Origin: Aerobium sp039839275
GTDB lineage: Bacteria; Pseudomonadota; Alphaproteobacteria; Rhizobiales; Rhizobiaceae
Length of the DNA stretch: 64,000 nt
Assembly (NCBI RefSeq): GCF_039839275.1
Contig: NZ_JBDOQP010000002.1
Span: 682,001 to 746,000 of the forward strand
Direction: 5' to 3'
In this document: piece by piece, positions 58,089 through 64,000 of the stretch
Layout of the letters: each line of letters begins with the position of its first letter
Position numbering within the stretch: position 1 is the stretch's first letter
The notes under the pieces: generated by a model
What the model was told of the DNA's origin: nothing
What the model saw: only the letters and a program-made list of their open reading frames with translations
The model's database searches: none
Made by a program: the position numbers and the translations under genes

Positions 58089-59078
58089 CTATGATGATTT
58101 TCTGGTCAGCACGCGATTGCGAAGAATACCGATGCCTTCGACCTCCAGCTCGACGACATCCCCATGCGCAAGGAATCTCATCTGTTCCAAGCCACAGCCA
58201 TTGCCGACCGTGCCGGAGCCGAAGAACTCGCCCGGAAAGATCGTCTCTGACTGCGAGATGTGGGCCAGCAGGTCCTCAAATTTCCAGTGCATGGTCGAAG
58301 TGTTGCCGCGGCCCCATTCTTCGCCATTCACGCGGCACACCATCGTAAGATTGTAGGGATCCTTCATCTCGTCGGCGGTCACAAGGCATGGCCCCATGGC
58401 GTTGCCGGAGTCGAAATCCTTTCCCTTGGCCGGACCGAGTTGACCGCCCATCTCCTGCGTCTGCGCATCTCGAGCGGAAAAGTCGTTGAATATCGTGTAG
58501 CCGTAGATGTAGTCGCGTGCATTGTCGCGGGCGATGTCGACGCCCTTCTTGCGCACGTAGAAGCCGAACTCCAGTTCGAAATCCATCAGCTTAGAATAGC
58601 TCGGCCACAACACATCATGGTCGGTGCCGATGACCGAAAAGCGGTTGGCTTTGTAGTAGATCGGTTGCTCGTAGAAAGTCTTGGGAACTGCAAAGATGCC
58701 TTTCTCCTCGAATTCTTTCATTGCCGCCTCAGGGTCGGCCGTCGCATTGGCGCGAACGCGTCGCACGGCGTTGAACGACTGCTTGAGATGCGTTTCAAAG
58801 CAAAGGCAATCGCGCATCTGGATCGGCACTGGCACGGGCGCGAGGAGGCGCACGTCGTCTTTGGAAAAAGCGTTCTTGGCGCCTTTCTTTACCGTCTCGT
58901 AGGCGCGGTCGAGCGTGGCGTCTCCGCCTTCGATCATCGCCTGCACAGAAGAAAAGGCGGCATGCCTTTCGCCAAACACCTGTTCGTGGGCGCCTGCCAG
59001 ATCAACGATCCTGCCGTCGCCGTCGACAAGTGCGCCAGAACGCTGTTTTCCATTCTGTTCATAGGTGACGAGCTTCAT
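58089..59078 (-). CDS. Fumarylacetoacetate-hydrolase-family protein
   Basis: A 329-residue FAH-fold hydrolase/isomerase. Metal ligand region FELEFGFYVRKKGVD and YTIFNDFSARDAQTQEMGGQ (with LGPAKGKDFDSGNAMGPCLV) are highly typical. ATG 59078 is chosen because GGGAGG precedes it. Family reactions: hydrolysis of C-C bonds in acylpyruvates or oxalomesaconates, and decarboxylation. It is between a TetR gene and the acyl ligase on the same strand, so it probably acts in the same catabolic route. Confidence 0.9.
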   Translation of the reverse strand: MKLVTYEQNGKQRSGALVDGDGRIVDLAGAHEQVFGERHAAFSSVQAMIEGGDATLDRAYETVKKGAKNAFSKDDVRLLAPVPVPIQMRDCLCFETHLKQSFNAVRRVRANATADPEAAMKEFEEKGIFAVPKTFYEQPIYYKANRFSVIGTDHDVLWPSYSKLMDFELEFGFYVRKKGVDIARDNARDYIYGYTIFNDFSARDAQTQEMGGQLGPAKGKDFDSGNAMGPCLVTADEMKDPYNLTMVCRVNGEEWGRGNTSTMHWKFEDLLAHISQSETIFPGEFFGSGTVGNGCGLEQMRFLAHGDVVELEVEGIGILRNRVLTRKSS

Positions 59079-59100
59079 CGGTGTCCTCCCTTGGATTGGC

Positions 59101-59856
59101 TCACTCCGGCTCCTCTTGCCGGTCAGGCTGTTTCGGCGTCGACGGCACGCGGCCATAAAGAAGCGCCGCTTTCATCAGCGAGACCAGATGGGTTGACGTC
59201 ACCATCTCGTCCTCTGGATCGCACAGCCCCCCGGACAGCCGACTGATGCGGCCGGTATCGGCCATCGTGTAGACCATCACCCCGAGCATCGCCTGGTAGC
59301 CCCAGTTGATCTCTTCAAGCGACCTGTCTGGCAGTGCTGCATGCAACGCCTCCATGACCTTGTAGGCGACGGGGTCGAAGAATTCGGCAACGACCATGCG
59401 GTTATGCGATTTCGGGTCGGAGACCTCGCGTGCAAGAATTCGTGCATAGCTGGAATTCTTGTCCGTGCTGCGCATGTGCAGGCTCGGCACCAGTACCGCC
59501 TTCACGATCATCTCCACCTTGCGCTCGGCGTCCGGCTCCATTTCCGCCAGCCTCAATCCTGCAATGCGCTGGTCGATGATCATCGGTGCGCGCATTTCAA
59601 AGATGGCGCGATAAAGCCCTTCCTTGCTGCCGAAATGGTAGTTGACCAGGGCGACCGGCACTTCGGCACGCAGCGCGATCTGGCGCACCGTCGCACCATC
59701 GAAACCGTGATCCGCGAACTCGGCCTCGGCTGCATCCAGAATGCGTGTGCGCGTCAGCGCCGCGTTTCTTTGCGTCGGCTCGATCGCTACGACCTTCTGA
59801 CCCTGCTCTGTCTTTCTAGCTCTGCCCATGTCTGTCGCCAGCTGCGGGAAGCACAT
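59101..59856 (-). CDS. TetR-family transcriptional regulator
   Basis: A 251-residue repressor: AALTRTRILDAAEAEFADHG and ATVRQIALRAEVPVALVNYH are the TetR helix-turn-helix, with FGSKEGLYRAIF following. The long ligand domain is of the type found with catabolic operons. ATG 59856 has AGGG upstream; ATG 59829 is nine codons later and also possible. It is divergent from the TRAP transporter and upstream of the FAH gene on its own strand, so likely controls both directions. Confidence 0.9.
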   Translation of the reverse strand: MCFPQLATDMGRARKTEQGQKVVAIEPTQRNAALTRTRILDAAEAEFADHGFDGATVRQIALRAEVPVALVNYHFGSKEGLYRAIFEMRAPMIIDQRIAGLRLAEMEPDAERKVEMIVKAVLVPSLHMRSTDKNSSYARILAREVSDPKSHNRMVVAEFFDPVAYKVMEALHAALPDRSLEEINWGYQAMLGVMVYTMADTGRISRLSGGLCDPEDEMVTSTHLVSLMKAALLYGRVPSTPKQPDRQEEPE

Positions 59857-59901
59857 CTGCGCGACCCTATGAGCGTCGAGTTGAACGACATATCAAAACT
59901 C

Positions 59902-59930
59902 TTGTCAACATGTTCAAATCCCGCTAGCGT
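59902..59930 (+). promoter_or_regulatory. Promoter of the TRAP operon with dyad (TetR candidate site)
   Basis: TTGTCA (59902-59907), 17-bp spacer, TAGCGT (59925-59930). The dyad AACATGTT (59907-59914) lies right after the -35, an obvious place for repression by the adjacent TetR protein. Strong ribosome-binding sequence AGGGAGGA lies further on before the dctP start. Confidence 0.5.
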
Positions 59931-59988
59931 TTCCCTATCGAGCACGAGGCGTAGGAGTGAGCCTCTAGTTCAAAAAGGGAGGAACGAC

Positions 59989-61062
59989 ATGTATCGCAAG
60001 GCTATTTGGGCTGGCGTCGCCGTCATGGCGCTTGGCTGTGGAACCGCACCGGCACTATCGCAGGAAACCCTCAGTCTCACCGCAGCGACGGGGCACCCCG
60101 AAGTGTTTCTCTGGGTGAAGCACATCAAGGAGACGCTGATCCCGACGGTTGATGCTGAGCTGGCCAAGACCGGAAATTTTGAAATCAATTGGACCGAAGG
60201 CTATGGCGGCACCATCGTCAAACTGGGGTCGGAGACGGAAGCCTTCCAGCAAGGCATCATCGACGTCGGCCAGATGAGCGGTGTCTTCAATCCCTCGACC
60301 ATGGGACTTCTCAACCTGACTTACGCCATGCCGTTCGGTCCGGCCGACGCACGCGGCGTGACCGAGGCAGTCGAAAAGGCGCTGAGCGAAACACAAGGCG
60401 CCTTGGCCGCACTCGAGGAAGCCACGGGCGTCGTCTATATCGGCGGCGGTATCGCCATCGACGATTACAATATCGGCTCGACCAGAGAATTCACCACAGT
60501 TGCCGACATGGATGGGGTGAAGCTTGGCGGCGCCGGCCCGAACCTCGCCTGGCTGGCTGGCACCGGCGCAGTTGGCGTGCAGGGGTCTTTCGTCACGTTC
60601 TACAACGACATCAAGACCGGGGTCTATGATGGCTATATCGGCTGGATGACCGCCGGTGTTCCGGCCAAGCTCTACGAAGTCGCGCCGAACTGGAATCAGA
60701 CCCATTTTGGCGCGATGTATATTGGTGGTCTGGGCGTTTCCAAAATGCAGTGGGATACGTTCGACGACGAGGTGAAGCAGGCCTTTCGCACCGCAGCCAC
60801 GGCTTACACTGTAGCCTATTTCGATGAGCAGGAAGCCCGGTATGAATCGGCGAAGAAGACCATGCTCGACGCGGGCGGGAAGATCGTCGAGTTCGATCCT
60901 GCCGAGCGTTCGGCCTGGATCGAGGCGCTGCCCAACCCGACGACGGCCTGGGCCGACGCTGCTGAGGCACGTGGCGAGCCGGGCCGCGCGGTGCTGGAGG
61001 CCTATCGCGATAACCTCGAATCTTCCGGCTTCACCTTTGAGCGCGATTACCTGACGGAGTGA
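59989..61062 (+). CDS. dctP: TRAP transporter substrate-binding protein (DctP)
   Basis: A 357-residue periplasmic protein. Signal peptide KAIWAGVAVMALGCGTAPAL then SQE. The body has the TRAP pattern (ETEAFQQGIIDVGQMSGVFN, VKLGGAGPNLAWLAGTGA, YDGYIGWMTAGVPAKLYE). A conserved Arg for carboxylate binding is expected around MDGVKLGGAG but replaced by Leu/Gly, so the ligand might not be a plain dicarboxylate. Start 59989 is fixed by AGGGAGGA. First gene of dctP-dctQ-dctM-MBL. Confidence 0.9.
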   Translation: MYRKAIWAGVAVMALGCGTAPALSQETLSLTAATGHPEVFLWVKHIKETLIPTVDAELAKTGNFEINWTEGYGGTIVKLGSETEAFQQGIIDVGQMSGVFNPSTMGLLNLTYAMPFGPADARGVTEAVEKALSETQGALAALEEATGVVYIGGGIAIDDYNIGSTREFTTVADMDGVKLGGAGPNLAWLAGTGAVGVQGSFVTFYNDIKTGVYDGYIGWMTAGVPAKLYEVAPNWNQTHFGAMYIGGLGVSKMQWDTFDDEVKQAFRTAATAYTVAYFDEQEARYESAKKTMLDAGGKIVEFDPAERSAWIEALPNPTTAWADAAEARGEPGRAVLEAYRDNLESSGFTFERDYLTE

Positions 61063-61089
61063 TCCTCCCCGGCCTTCGCCGGACCGCCG

Positions 61090-61126
61090 CTGGGTCTTCG
61101 CCGCATAGTGCGCGGCGAAGACCCAG
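61090..61126 (+). promoter_or_regulatory. Strong hairpin between dctP and dctQ
   Basis: Perfect 15-bp stem CTGGGTCTTCGCCGC (61090-61104) with complement at 61112-61126, 7-base loop, no T-run. A smaller GGCC-TTCG-CCGG-like hairpin lies just before (about 61069-61084). Probably stabilises the dctP message and weakens read-through to the membrane genes. Confidence 0.65.
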
Positions 61127-61161
61127 AATGAAGAAATGCCGCATCACCGGAGTCTTCCGTC

Positions 61162-61722
61162 ATGGCCGACGACGCTGCAATACCGCGCGAAGACGCGCCT
61201 CCTCCTCCCGTACCCAGCGGTCCATTTGCCCGCCTCATCGGCGCGATGAACGCGGTCGGAACACTGTGGATCATCGGTCTGATGATCCTCATCAATGCCG
61301 ATATCGTCGGCCGCAGCTTCCTTAGCCGCCCTATCGCGGGCGTGCCCGAGCTCGTCGCGTTCTCGATCGTCGGGATCGTGTTCCTCCAGCTCGCGCACAC
61401 GCTGCGCTCCGGCTCGATGACGCGATCGGACGTGCTGCTCAATGTCCTGGAGCGTCGCGCGCCGCGCGCACGCTTTGCACTACTGACGCTCTTCCATCTC
61501 ATCGGCGCCCTGCTGCTCCTCATGATCGCCTGGAAGTTTTGGCCGAGCGTCGTCGGCGCGTGGCAGCACCCGGAACGCAATTTCATGGGCAATCCAGGCT
61601 TTTTCACTGTCCCACAGTGGCCGCTCTTTATCCTCATCTTCCTCGGCATCATTGCCACAGCAATCCAGTTTCTGCTGCTCTCCTGGAGCGATCTTGGTGC
61701 CGCACGGGGTATCGCGCGATGA
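61162..61722 (+). CDS. dctQ: TRAP transporter small permease (DctQ)
   Basis: A 186-residue membrane protein with four helices (MNAVGTLWIIGLMILINADI, then PELVAFSIVGIVFLQLAHTL, two more). The N-terminus is hydrophilic and proline-rich. DctQ links the binding protein with the large subunit. It overlaps dctM by four bases (ATGA). Confidence 0.93.
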   Translation: MADDAAIPREDAPPPPVPSGPFARLIGAMNAVGTLWIIGLMILINADIVGRSFLSRPIAGVPELVAFSIVGIVFLQLAHTLRSGSMTRSDVLLNVLERRAPRARFALLTLFHLIGALLLLMIAWKFWPSVVGAWQHPERNFMGNPGFFTVPQWPLFILIFLGIIATAIQFLLLSWSDLGAARGIAR

Positions 61723-63035
61723 GCGGCGTTGAAATTGCACTCCTCTCCATCGTGATTATGTTGCTGCTCATCTATTCGGGCGTGCATGTCGCGATTGCGC
61801 TCATCCTGCTCTCGTTTGGCGGCGTCTGGCTTATCCGCGGCAATTTCGACATCGCGTCAAACATGCTCGTTCTGGCCTTCAAGGACTCCATCAGCGACTA
61901 CATATTCGGCGTCGTGCCGCTCTTCGTGCTGATGGGCCTGCTGGTTGCCATCGCCGGTATCGGGCGGGATACGTTCGAAGTCGCCGCGCAGGTATTCCGC
62001 AAAGTGCTGGGCGGCCTTGGCATTGCCACGGTGGCAGCCAACGCCGTGTTCGCAGCGATCACCGGCATCTCCATCGCCTCGGCCGCCGTGTTCACCAAAG
62101 TGGCCGTGCCGGAAATGATGCGCCATGGCTATACACCGCGATTTTCCGTCGGTGTCGTTGCTGGGTCGTCTGTCCTCGGCATGCTGCTGCCGCCAAGCCT
62201 GCTGTTCATTCTCTACGGCGTTCTCACCGAGCAATCGGTCGGCTCGCTGTTCATAGCAGGCATTATTCCAGGCATTCTTCTGTCGCTGATCTACTGCGCC
62301 GGAATCATGGCAATGGGCCGTTGGTGGCCCTCATTCATTGGCGGCGGCGGTGCGGCCAAGGGCGATCCAGTTCATGATATGGGCATCGGCGAAATGCTGA
62401 GCAAACTGGCGCCAATCGTCATTCTCATAGCTCTGGTGCTCGGCGGCATTTATGGCGGGTTCTTCACGCCCACCGAGGCTGGGGCGGCAGGCGCTCTGGG
62501 GGCGCTTTTGATTTCGCTCGCAAAGCGGCGGCTTTCCTGGGCGAGCTTCTGGCAGGTGCTCGTTCAAACTGGCCACACAACGTCATCGATCTGCTTTCTG
62601 ATCGTCGGCGCCAGCCTTTACTCCCGCATGCTGGCCATGTCCGGCATGCCCGGGTGGCTCGGCTCCGCCGTTATCGATTCCGGCATGGGCGTCACCGGCA
62701 TCATCATCGCATTGCTGCTCGTCGTCATCCTGCTTGGAACCATACTCGACTCTGCCTCGATCCTCCTCCTGACGCTGCCAATCGCCGTTCCCATCCTTGT
62801 GGGCCTCCAGGTCGACCTGATCTGGCTTGGAGTGCTGATGATCATCGCAGTGGAGATTGGTCTTTTGACCCCCCCCTTCGGCATAGCCGTATTCGTTGTG
62901 AAGGCGACCCTCGGTCCTGACAGCGCGGTCACGCTTAACGACATCTTCTTTGGAGCGGCGCCGTTCGCGCTGATGATGCTCCTCGTTCTGGTGCTCATCT
63001 TCCTTTTCCCGTGGCTCGCCACGGCACTCGTCTGA
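61719..63035 (+). CDS. dctM: TRAP transporter large permease (DctM)
   Basis: A 438-residue membrane protein with about twelve helices. The central region FVVPLF-like VPLFVLMGLLVAIAGIGRD, AAVFTKVAVPEMMRHGYTPR and PPSLLFILYGVLTEQSVGSL match DctM. Start ATG 61719 gives SGVEIALLSIVIMLLLIYSG; the longer in-frame extension is inside dctQ. Na+-driven uptake of an organic acid. Confidence 0.93.
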   Translation: MSGVEIALLSIVIMLLLIYSGVHVAIALILLSFGGVWLIRGNFDIASNMLVLAFKDSISDYIFGVVPLFVLMGLLVAIAGIGRDTFEVAAQVFRKVLGGLGIATVAANAVFAAITGISIASAAVFTKVAVPEMMRHGYTPRFSVGVVAGSSVLGMLLPPSLLFILYGVLTEQSVGSLFIAGIIPGILLSLIYCAGIMAMGRWWPSFIGGGGAAKGDPVHDMGIGEMLSKLAPIVILIALVLGGIYGGFFTPTEAGAAGALGALLISLAKRRLSWASFWQVLVQTGHTTSSICFLIVGASLYSRMLAMSGMPGWLGSAVIDSGMGVTGIIIALLLVVILLGTILDSASILLLTLPIAVPILVGLQVDLIWLGVLMIIAVEIGLLTPPFGIAVFVVKATLGPDSAVTLNDIFFGAAPFALMMLLVLVLIFLFPWLATALV

Positions 63036-63053
63036 CTTGAAGGAGTAGTTCCG

Positions 63054-64000
63054 ATGGCCAAATGGCAATTCACCAAAGGCATGCACGACCTCGGCAACGG
63101 CTGCTACGCATACCTACAGCCTGATGGAAGCTGGGGCTGGTCGAATGCCGGGCTGATCGTCGACGGCGACGCAACGTTGATGGTCGACACACTCTTCGAC
63201 TTGAAGCTGACGGCCGAGATGCTTGCCGACTATCGTGCCTCGATCCCGGCAGCAAAGGATATCGGCATCCTGGTCAATACCCATGCCGACGGCGACCACA
63301 CCTTCGGCAATCAGCTCGTCGACGGTGCACGCATCATCGCCACGCAAGGAACTGTCGACGACTTTGCACGCTTCGATCCCACCGTGGTGCAGAAAATCGT
63401 CACCAATGCCGAGGAGTTTGGCAGTGCGGGCGTGTTCATGCGCGAGTGTTTCCGCCCATTCGACTTCGCCGGCATCCAGCTGACGCCTCCGACCGAGACC
63501 TTCTCGGGTACAATTGACATCATGGTCGGCGAAAAGAAGGTCCAGCTGATAGAGGTCGGGCCGGCGCATTCGCTCGGCGATGCATTGATCTACGTGCCCG
63601 AAGACAAGGTCGTCTTCACCGGCGACATCTTGTTCAACGGCGGTACGCCCATCGCCTGGTATGGGCCGGTGAAGCGCTGGATCGACGTTTGCGACATGGT
63701 GATGGACATGGATGTCGAAACCATCGTCGCCGGTCATGGACCCATCTCCACGAAAGACGACGTGCGCGAGATGCGTGATTATCTGCAGCATGTCTCAGAT
63801 GAGGCGCGGCCGCTCTGGGAGGAAGGTCTCGACTATCTTGCCGCGGCCTACAAAATCGAGCTGGGTCCGTATCGCGACCGCAACGATGCCGAGCGCGTCG
63901 TCGTCACCCTTCAGACGCTGTTCGACGATTTCGGCAATGCCCCCGAGCGACCGGTGCACGTACCGATCCCGTATTTCGCGGAGATGAAAAGCTTTCGGCA
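63054..64000 (+). CDS. MBL-fold metallo-hydrolase (cut by window end)
   Basis: Begins with ATG 63054 after AAGGAG and is open to the end of the window (315 codons seen). It has a metallo-beta-lactamase fold: NTHADGDHTFG (His77, Asp79, Asp81, His82), GPAHSLGD, FTGDILFNGG and VAGHGP give the other ligands. The motif THADGDH replaces the usual second His by Asp, as in a subset of hydrolases. It follows dctM by 18 bp in the same operon, so it may hydrolyse the transported compound or a product. C-terminus outside the window. Confidence 0.9.
   Translation, partial: MAKWQFTKGMHDLGNGCYAYLQPDGSWGWSNAGLIVDGDATLMVDTLFDLKLTAEMLADYRASIPAAKDIGILVNTHADGDHTFGNQLVDGARIIATQGTVDDFARFDPTVVQKIVTNAEEFGSAGVFMRECFRPFDFAGIQLTPPTETFSGTIDIMVGEKKVQLIEVGPAHSLGDALIYVPEDKVVFTGDILFNGGTPIAWYGPVKRWIDVCDMVMDMDVETIVAGHGPISTKDDVREMRDYLQHVSDEARPLWEEGLDYLAAAYKIELGPYRDRNDAERVVVTLQTLFDDFGNAPERPVHVPIPYFAEMKSFR

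Noticed and set aside
1..64000. CRISPR arrays, rRNA genes and intact insertion sequences
   Set aside because: No regularly spaced direct repeats, no rRNA sequence and no full transposase with terminal repeats were seen.

Overview
The window looks like about 64 kb of chromosome from an alphaproteobacterium of the order Hyphomicrobiales (Rhizobiales), probably close to Mesorhizobium, Aminobacter or Nitratireductor. This rests on high GC, dense head-to-tail genes with many 4-base stop/start overlaps, the ubiE-ubiB-coaBC order, a FosX that closely resembles the Mesorhizobium loti protein as I remember it, and a DUF6074-type small protein. No rRNA, CRISPR array or intact insertion sequence was seen.

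Layout. 0-6 kb: end of ubiE, ubiB, a FitAB-type toxin-antitoxin pair wedged in front of coaBC, and a BCCT betaine/choline carrier. 6-8.7 kb: a leftward ArsR - SRPBCC - double SRPBCC - VOC - VOC operon with a paired operator. 8.7-20.6 kb: a leftward nucleoside uptake and salvage block (ABC ATPase, fosX, two permeases, cdd, punA, deoA; the BmpA-type binding protein lies about 4 kb further right), interrupted by a rightward Fe-alcohol dehydrogenase - thioesterase - slyX - anti-sigma group and an MFS carrier. 20.7-22.9 kb: msrA, a small membrane protein, tRNA-Ser(GGA) and an integrase remnant with an internal deletion. 23-31 kb: a complete kdpFABCDE potassium operon with an extra 27-codon membrane peptide and a leader hairpin. 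31-39.6 kb: a patchwork of accessory genes (MAPEG, DGPF protein plus ECF42-like sigma factor, LysR/SnoaL pair, CatB-like acetyltransferase, epimerase, FNT channel, small proteins).

39.7-50.9 kb: the most interesting functional unit. Two SDR dehydrogenases and a ProX/ProV/ProW-type ABC importer, whose permease is a single duplicated polypeptide, run left. A GlxA/AraC-type regulator stands beside a rightward, translationally coupled Rieske oxygenase - GMC oxidoreductase - class II aldolase operon. Together these read as import and stepwise catabolism of a quaternary-ammonium or related N-methylated compound that I cannot name.

51-56 kb: a MarR/VOC divergent pair with a perfect palindromic operator filling the promoter spacer, a truncated EVE-domain gene, a 5'-truncated PRC-barrel gene, rsgA, and a ribbon-helix-helix regulator followed by a PHB-depolymerase-type esterase. 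56.5-64 kb: an acyl-CoA ligase, an FAH-family hydrolase and a TetR regulator (left) facing a TRAP transporter (DctP, DctQ, DctM) and a metallo-beta-lactamase-fold hydrolase (right, cut by the window end), probably a second uptake-and-degradation unit for an organic acid. Both catabolic units have a strong hairpin just after the binding-protein gene, as expected if that protein is made in excess of the membrane subunits.
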